Below are positions 1-8,366 of a stretch of DNA of 64,000 bases, in pieces. The stretch covers positions 62,001-126,000 of the forward strand of contig CAIRZB010000001.1 in NCBI GenBank assembly GCA_903882935.1. Direction: 5' to 3'. Within the stretch, counting starts at the first letter, position 1, and every line of letters starts with the position of its first letter. The translations under genes were made by a program, and so were the position numbers. This DNA is from an uncultured Parafilimonas sp. (GTDB lineage: Bacteria; Bacteroidota; Bacteroidia; Chitinophagales; Chitinophagaceae). The notes beneath the pieces were generated by a model. That model searched no databases. It saw only the letters and a list, made by a program, of their open reading frames with translations, and was not told the origin of the DNA.

Positions 1-978
1 ATTGGCGATACCATTGCGGATATTGATAACCCAGAAGCTTTACCGGTTATTAGTGTTGATGAACCTACCATGAGCATGCTGTTCAGTATCAACAACTCGC
101 CTTTTTTTGGCAAGGATGGCAAGTTTGTTACCAGCCGCCACTTGCGCGACAGGTTGATGAAGGAAACTGAAAAGAACCTTGCACTTAGGGTGGAAGACAC
201 AGACGGTGCAGATAGCTTTTTAGTGTTTGGCCGTGGTATTTTGCATTTGGGCATTTTGATTGAAACAATGCGCCGCGAAGGGTATGAGTTAACAGTTGGC
301 CAGCCACAGGTGTTGGTTAAATATGTTGACGGTAAAAAACACGAACCCTACGAAACATTGGTGGTTGATGTACCTTCTGATTTTAGCGGTAAGGTTATTG
401 ACCTTGTTACCCAGCGCAAAGGCGAGATGCATGTAATGGAAACCAAGGGCGAAATGCAGCACTTGGAGTTTGAAATACCATCAAGGGGTTTGATAGGTTT
501 GCGTTCGCAAATGCTTACCAATACTGCCGGCGAAGCCGTAATGGCCCACCGCTTTAATGAATATAAGCCTTGGAAAGGCCCAATACCTGGCCGTAGCAAC
601 GGTGTGCTTATTTCAAAAAACCAAGCCGCCACTACAGGTTACTCTATTGACAAGCTGCAAGACAGGGGATCTTTCTTTGTTGACCCAGGGGAAGAGGTTT
701 ATGTGGGGCAAATTATTGCCGAGCATATTAAGCCAGGCGATTTGATAGTAAACGCCACAGAAGGTAAGAAGCTTACCAACATGCGCGCCAGCGGCAGTGA
801 TGATTCTGTACGCATCATCCCTAAAATACAAATGACGTTGGAAGAGTGCATGGAATACATTCAGCAAGATGAGTGTATTGAGGTTACCCCTAAAAAAGTA
901 CGTTTGCGTAAGGTGTTGCTTGACGAAGAAGATCGCAAAAGGGTATCAAAGAGTATGAAGACCGAAAGCGTTGGATAA
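1..978 (+). CDS. typA: Translational GTPase TypA/BipA, C-terminal part (5' end outside window)
   Basis: The frame is open from base 1, so the gene starts upstream of the window. The visible 325 residues cover the end of the EF-G-like domains and the TypA-specific C-terminal domain. The stretch GDTIADIDNPEAL at the left edge, SRHLRDRLMKE, GRGILHLGILIETMRREG and the SRGLIGLRSQ segment are characteristic of TypA/BipA. The G domain with its GTP-binding motifs is not visible. TypA is a ribosome-binding GTPase of the EF-Tu/EF-G superfamily involved in ribosome assembly and stress or cold adaptation. The reading frame is intact and ends in TAA. A strong hairpin follows 21 bases later, so this is the last gene of its transcript. 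Family assignment is very secure. Confidence 0.97.
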   Translation: MGDTIADIDNPEALPVISVDEPTMSMLFSINNSPFFGKDGKFVTSRHLRDRLMKETEKNLALRVEDTDGADSFLVFGRGILHLGILIETMRREGYELTVGQPQVLVKYVDGKKHEPYETLVVDVPSDFSGKVIDLVTQRKGEMHVMETKGEMQHLEFEIPSRGLIGLRSQMLTNTAGEAVMAHRFNEYKPWKGPIPGRSNGVLISKNQAATTGYSIDKLQDRGSFFVDPGEEVYVGQIIAEHIKPGDLIVNATEGKKLTNMRASGSDDSVRIIPKIQMTLEECMEYIQQDECIEVTPKKVRLRKVLLDEEDRKRVSKSMKTESVG

Positions 979-999
979 AATAAAAAAACTAGTATAGTC

Positions 1000-1031
1000 A
1001 AAAGCCCTTGCCGTATGGCAGGGGCTTTTTT
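1000..1031. terminator. Rho-independent terminator, likely bidirectional
   Basis: A 13-base stem (AAAAGCCCTTGCC paired with GGCAGGGGCTTTT, one G-T wobble) closes on a GTAT loop and is followed by a T run. It sits just after typA and before the 3' end of the convergent gene at 1210-2028. The A-rich left flank would give a U-tract in the other direction. Confidence 0.9.
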
Positions 1032-1209
1032 AGTGCTAGTGCGATACACTTATTTGTTTGAACTAATCTTCATCTATAAAATGTAGGCTTTGGGATTGCA
1101 CGTGCATGGCGAGCTATTCAAAAGTTATTTGCAAGTGTAAGCCCCAATTAGTGGTTTTAAATAACTGCCGCACATGTAGGAAGCGCCATTTACCTTGCAT
1201 CCGTTGTCG

Positions 1210-2028
1210 TTACTCGGTTCCCAATCTCTTCAATCCCTCGTGCGCTTCTTTCAAGCCCTTGTTTAAATTAAGCGATTGTTGGTATTTTTGAATGGCACTG
1301 TCTTTTTTTTGCATGGCTTCATAACACTTGGCTTGGTAATAATAAGCGTCAGCATTTAAGCTGTTTACCGTGGCTGCAAATTGAAAAACATCCAAGGCGT
1401 CTGTGTATTGTTTGTTGTCAAAATATACCATTCCTTTCTCAACATAAGCTTCCATATAAGTATAGTTGTAGCCGATACATTCGTCAAATTTTTCCAACGC
1501 CTCTTGCTTTTTCCCGGTACGCGCATAGTAAACACCCGCTACATAGGCACTGTGGGCATCGTATTGTTTACCCAAGGCCAAAGCCTTTATTCTTGAGGCG
1601 ATTAACAATGCCCTTGGGTTTTTAGTTTCGGCATACAGTTTGGCCAGCCAAAGTAAAGCATCCGGCGTTTCGTAAATATGCAGTGCCTTTGCATAACTGT
1701 ACATGGCGGCAAGGGTATCCCCGGCATCTTCGGCAATATTGCCTCTTTTTATCCAAAGCACATTGTTGCCGGTATCCTTGGTAACCGCAGTGTCAATTTG
1801 CTTAAAAGCATTGGCGTATTGGCCCAAGCTATCTAATACTATAGCAAGCCGAACCCTTGCGGTGTTATTGTCAGGCTGCTGCCTTACGGCATCCATAAGT
1901 TCGTTCACAAAAGCCGGGTAAATACTAGCCGATGCATCGCCACCGGCTGTTTTATTAGTGTCATTATTATGGCAAGCCGCCAGCATTGCAATGGTTAAGG
2001 CAGTTGTAACCGCCGCTGCTATTTTCAT
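1210..2028 (-). CDS. TPR-repeat lipoprotein
   Basis: The 272-residue product begins with a lipoprotein signal peptide ending in the lipobox LAAC (about residues 16-19). The mature part is alpha-helical and contains tetratricopeptide repeats, for example the segments around ALEKFDECIGYNYTYMEAYV and DALDVFQFAATVNSLNADAY, with a final repeat near KYQQSLNLNKGLKEAHEGLK. TPR lipoproteins of this type are usually scaffolds at the envelope; no catalytic motif is visible and no precise function can be given. The ATG at 2028 is preceded by only five bases after an exact TAnnTTTG box, implying a very short leader. It converges with typA across a terminator. Confidence 0.85.
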   Translation of the reverse strand: MKIAAAVTTALTIAMLAACHNNDTNKTAGGDASASIYPAFVNELMDAVRQQPDNNTARVRLAIVLDSLGQYANAFKQIDTAVTKDTGNNVLWIKRGNIAEDAGDTLAAMYSYAKALHIYETPDALLWLAKLYAETKNPRALLIASRIKALALGKQYDAHSAYVAGVYYARTGKKQEALEKFDECIGYNYTYMEAYVEKGMVYFDNKQYTDALDVFQFAATVNSLNADAYYYQAKCYEAMQKKDSAIQKYQQSLNLNKGLKEAHEGLKRLGTE

Positions 2029-2032
2029 AGTG

Positions 2033-2040
2033 CAAAAATA
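2033..2040 (-). promoter_or_regulatory. Bacteroidota -7 box TATTTTTG for the TPR lipoprotein
   Basis: An exact match to TAnnTTTG on the minus strand. The box ends five bases before the ATG at 2028, so the transcript should be nearly leaderless. No convincing -33 TTTG element was seen. Confidence 0.55.
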
Positions 2041-2095
2041 AAAGTTGGTGCAGGTTTATTACGCATTTATTCCGCTAAACTGTGCTGCCAACCTT

Positions 2096-2103
2096 TACTT
2101 TTG
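2096..2103 (+). promoter_or_regulatory. Bacteroidota -7 box TACTTTTG for the PD40 protein
   Basis: An exact TAnnTTTG match 15 bases before the ATG at 2119. No clear -33 element at the expected spacing. Confidence 0.55.
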
Positions 2104-2118
2104 TAAAAATTAACAGGA

Positions 2119-3204
2119 ATGAAGGTAAATTTCCCCCAAGTTTGGTTATTATCTATATCCGTGCTGTTTTCAATGGCAGCAACGGCGCAAGGAGGCGCAA
2201 CAGACACCCTGCGCTATACGGAAGAAACACATTTTAAAAATGTACAACAGTTAACCACGGGTGGCGACAATGCCGAGGCCTATTGGAGCTACGACGGCAA
2301 AAAAATAATTTTCCAGCGCACCAACCCCAAGGAGGGCATAATGTGCGACCGTATGTTTATAGGCAGTACCCCGCAATTGGGCCAGCCCTTTACTTATAAG
2401 CAGGTTAGCAGCGGCAAGGGCAGGGTTACCTGCGGCTTTTTTCTGCCTGGCGGTAAGCAAATAGTATATGCTTCTACCCATTTGGGAGGCGACAGTTGCC
2501 CCCCGCCGCCCGACCGCACCAAATACAACAACCGCTACATTTGGGCCGTGTATAAAAGCTTTGATATTTTTTTGGCCGACACAGCTGGCAAAATCATAAA
2601 ACAACTTACCAACACGCCGGGTTATGATGCAGAGGCCACACTATCGCCCGATGGCAAAAAAATGCTATTCACATCGGTACGCAATGGAGATCTTGACTTG
2701 TATATAATGGACCTAAAAACGTATAAGGTTACCCAAATAACCCACGAACTGGGCTACGATGGCGGTGCCTGGTTTAGCCCCGACGGCAAGAAAATAGTGT
2801 GGCGCGCCAGCCGGCCCAAAACGGAAGCGGAAGTTGCCGACTATAAGGCATTGCTTGCCGATGGATTGGTAGCGCCTACAAAAATGGAAGTGTTTGTGGC
2901 TGATGCCGATGGCAGCCATATACAACAAGTAACCAATTTGGGGCAGGCCAACTGGGCACCCAATTTTACGCCTGATAGCAAGCATATTATTTTTTGCAGC
3001 GATTATGAATACAAACGCGGTTTTCCTTTTAACATGTACCTGATAAATTTTGACGGCACCGGGCTGGAAAAGATTAGCCGCGACAAAGGGTTTGACGCCT
3101 TCCCCATGTTTAGCAGGGATGGTAAAAAAATAATATTCTCCTCCAACCGGTATAATGGCGGCGGCCACGATACCAATGTTTTTATAGCCGACTGGATTAA
3201 TTGA
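2119..3204 (+). CDS. Secreted PD40/TolB-like beta-propeller protein
   Basis: 361 residues with an N-terminal signal peptide (cleavage near MAATAQGG, about residue 23). The mature protein is a series of WD40-like PD40 blades with the pattern SxDGKKIxFxS: around WSYDGKKIIFQR, LSPDGKKMLFTS, FSPDGKKIVWRA, FTPDSKHIIFCSD and FSRDGKKIIFSSNR. Such propellers occur in TolB and in many Bacteroidota periplasmic proteins, where they act as protein or substrate binding platforms. The TolB N-terminal domain is absent and no pal or tol genes are nearby, so it is not TolB itself. The frame is complete; its TGA stop overlaps the first unit of a short heptamer array. Confidence 0.85.
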   Translation: MKVNFPQVWLLSISVLFSMAATAQGGATDTLRYTEETHFKNVQQLTTGGDNAEAYWSYDGKKIIFQRTNPKEGIMCDRMFIGSTPQLGQPFTYKQVSSGKGRVTCGFFLPGGKQIVYASTHLGGDSCPPPPDRTKYNNRYIWAVYKSFDIFLADTAGKIIKQLTNTPGYDAEATLSPDGKKMLFTSVRNGDLDLYIMDLKTYKVTQITHELGYDGGAWFSPDGKKIVWRASRPKTEAEVADYKALLADGLVAPTKMEVFVADADGSHIQQVTNLGQANWAPNFTPDSKHIIFCSDYEYKRGFPFNMYLINFDGTGLEKISRDKGFDAFPMFSRDGKKIIFSSNRYNGGGHDTNVFIADWIN

Positions 3205-3223
3205 TTTTAGATTTTGGATTTAG
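3203..3223 (+). repeat. Short heptamer array, three units (GATTTTA type)
   Basis: Three consecutive 7-base units GATTTTA, GATTTTG, GATTTAG begin on the stop codon of the preceding gene. On its own it could be chance, but it fits the GWTYNNN pattern seen at many other loci in this window. Confidence 0.45.
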
Positions 3224-3228
3224 CAATA

Positions 3229-3236
3229 TAGCTTTG
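3229..3236 (+). promoter_or_regulatory. Bacteroidota -7 box TAGCTTTG
   Basis: An exact TAnnTTTG match 14 bases before the ATG at 3251. It suggests the small membrane protein has its own promoter separate from the PD40 gene. Confidence 0.5.
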
Positions 3237-3250
3237 ATAAAAATTACAAT

Positions 3251-3685
3251 ATGTCTAATTTTCTGCTTGTTTTACACAGTTTGTTGCGCTGGCTTATATT
3301 ACTCTTGCTCGTTTTGAATATTATTAGGCTTTTTGGCGCTAAGGGCCCGGCAAAAACTGGCAATAGCATACTGCTGCTAATTCTTGCCCATACCACTTTG
3401 CTTATAGGCCTGTACCAATATTTTTTTGGTGACTTTGGTATTGCCTTGTTTAAGCAGGGTGCTGAGGTAATGAAAAACAGTGCACTGCGGTTTTGGGCGG
3501 TTGAGCACATAACCGGCATGGTAGTAAGCATTGCGTTAATTACCATTGGCCACATATCACTAAAAAAAACAGGCAAAGCAAAAAAAACGGCCATTTTATA
3601 CTTAGTGGCGTTGGTACTAATTTTGGCTGTTATACCTTGGCCTTTCCGCGAGGGTATTGCCAGGCCCTGGATACATGGGTTTTAG
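3251..3685 (+). CDS. Small four-helix membrane protein, cytochrome b-like
   Basis: 144 residues forming about four transmembrane helices (roughly residues 4-26, 36-55, 77-97 and 104-124), with hydrophilic ends. Histidines lie in or next to helices: LVLHSLLRW near the N terminus, LAHTTLLIG in helix 2, and VEHITG and IGHISLKK around helix 3. This layout resembles small heme-binding or cytochrome B-like inner-membrane proteins common in Bacteroidota, but heme binding is inference. There is no signal peptide and no enzyme motif. It stands alone between the PD40 gene and a large inverted repeat. Confidence 0.7.
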   Translation: MSNFLLVLHSLLRWLILLLLVLNIIRLFGAKGPAKTGNSILLLILAHTTLLIGLYQYFFGDFGIALFKQGAEVMKNSALRFWAVEHITGMVVSIALITIGHISLKKTGKAKKTAILYLVALVLILAVIPWPFREGIARPWIHGF

Positions 3686-3705
3686 ACTGACATTATAAAG
3701 CTATC

Positions 3706-3755
3706 CGTAAAATGATGCAAGCGCTAATGTTTAAACAGCACTTGCATCATTTACG
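3706..3755. repeat. Long near-perfect inverted repeat centred on GTTTAAAC
   Basis: The arms CGTAAAATGATGCAAG (3706-3721) and CTTGCATCATTTACG (3741-3755) are complementary except for one bulged A. Pairing continues inward (GCGCT with AGCAC, one mismatch) to a loop holding the palindrome GTTTAAAC. There is no T tract, so it may be an RNA hairpin, a protein-binding site or a mobile palindrome rather than a classic terminator. It lies between the membrane protein gene and the thioesterase gene. Confidence 0.75.
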
Positions 3756-3829
3756 TTAATTGCACGAGGCTAATTAGGCCTACCAATTATTAGACAAAAA
3801 GCTACTTGGCTAACTTAAGAAATACGTTT

Positions 3830-4336
3830 ATGGTAACACCCACGCAATCATTTTACATCATTCGTTTTAGCGACTGCGACCCTTTTGGGCACCTTAACAA
3901 TGCCCGCTACATTGATTACCTGTTGAATGCCCGTGAGGACCACCTGCGCGAGGAGCACAAGTTCTCCAGTGCTGACTTTGCAAAACAAGGTGTGGGCTGG
4001 GTGACAACCAGAAACGAGATTCAATATTTGCGGCCTGCATTTTTTAACGAACGCGTATGCATACAATCTGCCCTGTTAGAAGCCAAAGAAACAGAACTAT
4101 TGGTGGAAATGGCCATGTACGACGAACACAAGCAACAGCTAAAGGCCTTGCTTTGGGCCACGTTTACCCATATAAACATAAAAACTGGCCGGCGGGAACA
4201 ACATAGTGCCGAAATGATGCAATTTTTAAATGGAGCAAGGGTAGACGCGTTGGATGCGACGCTGGATTTTAAACAAAGGTTAGCCAGTATTTTAGAGCAA
4301 CTAAAAGAAAATAGCAACAACACAGGGATAAGTTAG
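3830..4336 (+). CDS. Acyl-CoA thioesterase, 4HBT hotdog fold
   Basis: 168 residues from the ATG at 3830; an in-frame TTG at 3806 would add eight residues but is less likely. The signature of the 4-hydroxybenzoyl-CoA thioesterase family is clear: IRFSDCDPFGHLNNARYIDY, with the catalytic Asp in CDPFGHLNN, followed by the helix DYLLNAREDHL. Length and order fit single-domain YbgC/FadM-like hotdog thioesterases, which hydrolyse acyl-CoA in the cytoplasm. Substrate cannot be read from the sequence. No co-transcribed lipid gene is adjacent; the downstream gene is convergent. Confidence 0.88.
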   Translation: MVTPTQSFYIIRFSDCDPFGHLNNARYIDYLLNAREDHLREEHKFSSADFAKQGVGWVTTRNEIQYLRPAFFNERVCIQSALLEAKETELLVEMAMYDEHKQQLKALLWATFTHINIKTGRREQHSAEMMQFLNGARVDALDATLDFKQRLASILEQLKENSNNTGIS

Positions 4337-4452
4337 GATATTGTTATCCGCCCTCAATTTTTTCATTTTTCAAGGTAAAGCTATAGTGTGTAAGGGCTGA
4401 CCGTGATAATGATGAAGATTTTTTGCCATGGGCTATCGACTATGGCCTACCT

Positions 4453-4944
4453 CTATCTCCTCAACTCAATTACCTCGCAGTTTTTAATATCCTTGCCATC
4501 AATCACAAACCGAATTAACGTGCGTACTTGGTGCCAGCCCTGTATACCGGCGGCACCCGCGTTCATGTGCAGGCATTGCAGCTTATCATCGTACATTACT
4601 TTTAAAATATGCGAGTGCCCGCTAATGAAAAGTTGCGGTTGCTCCCTTACAATTACCGCTTTTATGCCGGGCTTATAGTTGGGTGGGTAGCCGCCAATAT
4701 GCTGCATGTAAACCTTAACACCTTCGATGCTAAAAATATTTTGCTCGGGGTAGTCGGCACGTATATCGGGGCCGTCAATATTGCCGTACACACCGCGCAG
4801 GGGTTTAAAATCGCGCAGGCCTTCAGCGATGGAGATGTTACCGAAATCACCGGCATGCCATATTTCATCACAGTCTTTAAAGTGTTTAAATACAGCGTTG
4901 TCTAGATAGCTATGCGTGTCAGATATTAAACCAATGCGGGTCAT
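4453..4944 (-). CDS. YfcE/MJ0936-type metallophosphoesterase
   Basis: 163 residues covering the whole calcineurin-like fold of the small YfcE family. Metal ligands are all visible: GLISDTHSYLD (DxH), WHAGDFGN (GD), GVYGNIDG (GNxD), MQHIGGYPP (His) and FISGHSHILK (GHxH). The spacing and length match single-domain phosphodiesterases that act on small phosphodiesters, usually with Mn. The ATG at 4944 is used. The gene stands alone; the gene upstream on the same strand ends 115 bases away. The physiological substrate is not predictable. Confidence 0.92.
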   Translation of the reverse strand: MTRIGLISDTHSYLDNAVFKHFKDCDEIWHAGDFGNISIAEGLRDFKPLRGVYGNIDGPDIRADYPEQNIFSIEGVKVYMQHIGGYPPNYKPGIKAVIVREQPQLFISGHSHILKVMYDDKLQCLHMNAGAAGIQGWHQVRTLIRFVIDGKDIKNCEVIELRR

Positions 4945-5059
4945 GGCGGCAAATGTCGGATAAGTTGGGAAGATGCGCGAATATGCGTTCTTATTTTATA
5001 CCATTTCAGGTTGATGCCAAAATGCAACTGTAAAACCGTTTTGCAAGTTCGGAAAAGCA

Positions 5060-5611
5060 TCAATCCCTAAGTTCTTCTATTTTATGATATACCGTGTCAG
5101 AGTTGGTGTCAAAAATTATATAATGCTGCCAATGCCCCTTAACGCACCTAAAAGCCTTTATCTTTTTCAGTTGCCTAAAATGCCAAAAGAATTGGGTGTG
5201 TTCGTTATGCGCGAAAGGCACGCCCCTGAATAAAACGTCACTATCGCTTATCGGTGTGCAGATGCTGTCTGATTTAATGTCGAAAGTTTTTTCCGGTACT
5301 ATGCTGCTTACGCCTTTCAACACAACGTTCCTGCTTGCTTTATATACAAAAAAATTAACGTAAAACATAGAGATGTCAAGCTGCACGCCGTTGATTTGCT
5401 GTATTGAACGATTTTGTTGAAAAGCAGGGACAAAATTTTTTATGGAAACGGAATCAGGGCCACCAACAGGAAGTAAATTGCCAATCGCTTTTTTAAATAT
5501 CTTTCCACTTTTCGATTTTGTACTATCACCAAACCTTTCAGCGTTTTTTCTCATTCTGTTGCACGAGAGCAATAAGGTTAGTATGGACAAAAACACAAAA
5601 AAATGGCGCAT
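5060..5611 (-). CDS. Lipoprotein of unknown function
   Basis: 183 residues beginning with a lipoprotein signal peptide (MRHFFVFLSILTLLLSC, lipobox LLSC, Cys at residue 17). The mature part has a basic, Lys/Ser-rich linker and then a mixed alpha/beta region without a motif I recognise. It ends KIEELRD. The base composition is somewhat AT-rich compared with neighbours. It lies downstream of the outer-membrane protein gene on the same strand with an 80-base gap, so co-transcription is possible. Confidence 0.65.
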   Translation of the reverse strand: MRHFFVFLSILTLLLSCNRMRKNAERFGDSTKSKSGKIFKKAIGNLLPVGGPDSVSIKNFVPAFQQNRSIQQINGVQLDISMFYVNFFVYKASRNVVLKGVSSIVPEKTFDIKSDSICTPISDSDVLFRGVPFAHNEHTQFFWHFRQLKKIKAFRCVKGHWQHYIIFDTNSDTVYHKIEELRD

Positions 5612-5691
5612 AGTTGGGTTCAGTTTCTCTCAAATTACGAGTATTTTAAATTCGTTGAAAGAAAATCAATCATTCAGTTTTCAACAATCCC

Positions 5692-6924
5692 TTAAAACAC
5701 CTCCCCCAAATTTATATAAAAGCTGGAATATCCCTTGCTCACCGCATAATCAATGGCTACATTGGTACCCGAAAGCTTGTTAAACTTTATGCGCAAGCCA
5801 ACACCCGCCGCCGGGTGCCAGTATTTAAACTGGTATTTATTTTGCTCTGTTACCGCATTTAGGTTGGCAAATACCACAAAACCAAACAAGCCATCCTCGG
5901 TTATATCCCGTCGGTATTCGGCCTCTAGGTCAACCAGGCCGCTGCCACGGTATCGGTTTTGGTCAATACCCCTGCCCGAGCGCTGGTAGGAGTCCCAGCC
6001 TATGCTAGGCAGGTCAAGGTAAGGCACGTCGCTGTTTAGTACCGTCCAGTAGTAAGCCCAAAGTGCCAGTACATCCTGCCGTTGTTTGTTAAATGCTAGG
6101 TACCGCCGCAAGTCAAGCATTAGTGATTTCCAATTGGTATTACTGCCTAAAAACTGCTGGTTGGCCCGCAGCATCAAACTGGCTGAAGCCCCTGACCCAG
6201 GGTTGATGGTGTTTACCCTAGAATCGTATAAAAAGTTTACCAGCAACCCCGACGAGAATGAATTTTGGCCCTGCCTGGTGCCGGAGTTGTACCCGGTAAA
6301 TTTTTGTAAGCCCACGGTGTCCCCAATTGTTTTTATGTTCAGGTGATAGTCCAGCGCATAGCCTGCACCCACGAATACAAAAGGTCGTATCTTTTTTAAC
6401 ACGCTTTGGTAAAAACGGATATACTGGTAATTAACCAGCACACGTGCTGCATTGCCGCTACCGCCGAGCCCCCATGTGTATTGGGGATATAGCAAAAAAC
6501 GGGTATCGCCCAATACGTTAAACTTGTTTTGTTTAAACCAAAGGTTGGAGCGGAGCGGCAAACCGTATTGCCCGTTAAAAGAAATATCGGGGGAAAATGA
6601 AACGCTAGAAAGTGAGGTATTGCGCCTTGGCCCCATGTAAAAACCCGCAGTGGTTGACGTTATTAGTGCTTTGCCGCCCCCGGGCACATTGGATGTTAAA
6701 GGCAATACAGCAAAATATACCTTTTTCCCGTTTTTACGCGGTATCTGCTTGGTTTTAAAATGGATAACTGCTTTGGCAATGTCCAATAAGTCACGCTCAT
6801 CGGCGGTGTCTTTGTTAATTTCACTTACAGTTGGTTTTTCATCCTGCGCCTGTACACATACACCCAGCATTGAGAAAAAGATAACCGGTAATTTTTTCAA
6901 AAGGTGTTTCGTAAAATAGGCCAT
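5692..6924 (-). CDS. Outer-membrane beta-barrel protein, Omp85/surface-antigen-like
   Basis: 410 residues from the ATG at 6924, where the signal peptide MAYFTKHLLKKLPVIFFSML begins; it ends at CVQAQ. In-frame ATGs further upstream would put 25 non-signal-like residues in front and are not preferred. The rest alternates aromatic and polar residues as in a beta-barrel, with GGGKALITSTTAGFYMGP, the GSGNAARVLVNYQYIRFYQS strand pair, a central GLLVNFLYDSRVNTINPGSG segment typical of the BamA/TamA C-terminal barrel (D15/Bac_surface_Ag), and FNKLSGTNVAIDYAVSKG near the end. The C-terminal Phe is typical of outer-membrane insertion. There are no POTRA repeats. It is likely an outer-membrane pore or assembly-related protein of unknown cargo. 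Confidence 0.8.
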   Translation of the reverse strand: MAYFTKHLLKKLPVIFFSMLGVCVQAQDEKPTVSEINKDTADERDLLDIAKAVIHFKTKQIPRKNGKKVYFAVLPLTSNVPGGGKALITSTTAGFYMGPRRNTSLSSVSFSPDISFNGQYGLPLRSNLWFKQNKFNVLGDTRFLLYPQYTWGLGGSGNAARVLVNYQYIRFYQSVLKKIRPFVFVGAGYALDYHLNIKTIGDTVGLQKFTGYNSGTRQGQNSFSSGLLVNFLYDSRVNTINPGSGASASLMLRANQQFLGSNTNWKSLMLDLRRYLAFNKQRQDVLALWAYYWTVLNSDVPYLDLPSIGWDSYQRSGRGIDQNRYRGSGLVDLEAEYRRDITEDGLFGFVVFANLNAVTEQNKYQFKYWHPAAGVGLRIKFNKLSGTNVAIDYAVSKGYSSFYINLGEVF

Positions 6925-7271
6925 TGTTAGTGGATAACTTTGTATGTGTGTTTGGTAAGGCATTAATTGTACCACATACTGCAAAACTGGTAAACCCATT
7001 GCGAAAATTATTTGTTAATTGTGGCATTTTTGAAAACCTTCACTGATGGCCACATAGGAGGAGCCAGCCATTCACCCTCTTGTAACATAGATTGATTAGG
7101 TTGGTTTTTTCAGGCTTGCCAAGTTAAATAGGCTTATGGCAGTACCTTTCATTATGTATCAAGGGGCCAAAGTAATTAAGGTGGGTATGTGTAATTTTCT
7201 AAAAATTAACAAGCTAAAAATTTAACAGCAGGCAAAATTTCATTATTTTACTTCCTCAATGCCCTTTGCTC
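6925..7271. other. Divergent intergenic region without a recognisable gene
   Basis: These 347 bases separate the outward-facing beta-barrel gene and a lipoprotein gene and should hold both promoters. A TAACTTTG box lies on the plus strand at 6935-6942 but is over 300 bases from the next plus-strand gene. No convincing RNA gene, repeat or hairpin was seen. Confidence 0.4.
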
Positions 7272-8366
7272 ATGAAAAAACTATATCCCTTGGTATTAAT
7301 ATCCATTATTGCAGTTGCATGCGGCGGCGAAAGTGCAAACAATGTATTACTCAGTGGATCGGTATTGTTCAATGCGGATTCAGTAATCGCATTTTTGTCT
7401 AACGCTACAGCAAGCCAGGCCGACAGCAGCAAAAAATATTTTTTACATGCCATTGATTATGTTAAAAATAAAAACGATGCTGCTGCCAGTATACCCCTAT
7501 TTATAAAATCATTGGGGGTTTACCCTACCGCCTCAGCCTATTACCAATTGGGGGATGCATACTTATCAATTGACAGTGCTGCCTTGGCTTTGGAGGCCTT
7601 TAAAATGGCGGAGAGGCTGGATTACTCACCTTTTGGCAATGTACTGTTTAAAGAAGCCTGCTGCTACGCGGCCTTGGGCGACGATAAAACAACCGACTAT
7701 TTAAAATATGCCATTGAAAACGGCTTTGTTAACCGCGAAGAGATATTTAACGATAAGTGGCTTGCCAAATACGACAACAATAACCAGCGGATTGAGCCCA
7801 TTTACAACGAGGCCATGGCTGGCAATGGCGAAGGCAACGCCATTTTGTGGCAGGGTTTCAGCAGGCAGTTTCAGCAAGCAATTTTTCCGTTGGTGATTGA
7901 TTCTGGCACCTATAAAAGCATGGGGCAGCGTGTTGCCATTAGTTACGACTATGACAGATACATAGCCGAAATGCGGGACGACAAATTTAGCCGTGATGTG
8001 GGCAACGATTATTTTTACTTCGCCAAGGTTATTGATACTACGGCTTTTAAAACAGTCATCTATGGCGTGCAGCCCTATGAGACAGGCAGCGGGCCTGCAT
8101 ATTATTTTCTGGCCAGTTTTAACAACCAAGGCAGACTGGTAGATAAAAAAATAGTAGCTGGTACAAAAACGTTTACTGGCCTGTTTAATGTACTTTCTAT
8201 GGCATCAGCCCAGGCATTTCAGATACAGGCGTATAAAAATATTTACCAAAAAGATATAGAGAAGGAAGGCTTCGACGATAACCCTGTGATAAAAAGGGAA
8301 TTGGTATCAACAACCGCTTATACAATAGACAGCACTGGCCGGTTTATTGAGGTACCCCTTAAATAA
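7272..8366 (+). CDS. TPR-containing lipoprotein of unknown function
   Basis: 364 residues from the ATG at 7272; a TTG two codons earlier is less likely. The N terminus is a lipoprotein signal peptide with lipobox AVAC (Cys about residue 17). Residues about 70-125 form TPR-like helices (PLFIKSLGVYPTASAYYQLG, then AALALEAFKMAERLDYSPFG). The C-terminal half contains a beta-rich region with DRYIAEMRDDKFSRDVGNDY and does not match a family I know. Its 3' end overlaps the convergent DUF2306 gene by eight bases. Confidence 0.75.
   Translation: MKKLYPLVLISIIAVACGGESANNVLLSGSVLFNADSVIAFLSNATASQADSSKKYFLHAIDYVKNKNDAAASIPLFIKSLGVYPTASAYYQLGDAYLSIDSAALALEAFKMAERLDYSPFGNVLFKEACCYAALGDDKTTDYLKYAIENGFVNREEIFNDKWLAKYDNNNQRIEPIYNEAMAGNGEGNAILWQGFSRQFQQAIFPLVIDSGTYKSMGQRVAISYDYDRYIAEMRDDKFSRDVGNDYFYFAKVIDTTAFKTVIYGVQPYETGSGPAYYFLASFNNQGRLVDKKIVAGTKTFTGLFNVLSMASAQAFQIQAYKNIYQKDIEKEGFDDNPVIKRELVSTTAYTIDSTGRFIEVPLK

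Noticed and set aside
6935-6942. Plus-strand TAACTTTG as promoter of the lipoprotein at 7272
   Set aside because: It is more than 300 bases from the start codon, and the site may be chance in AT-rich DNA.
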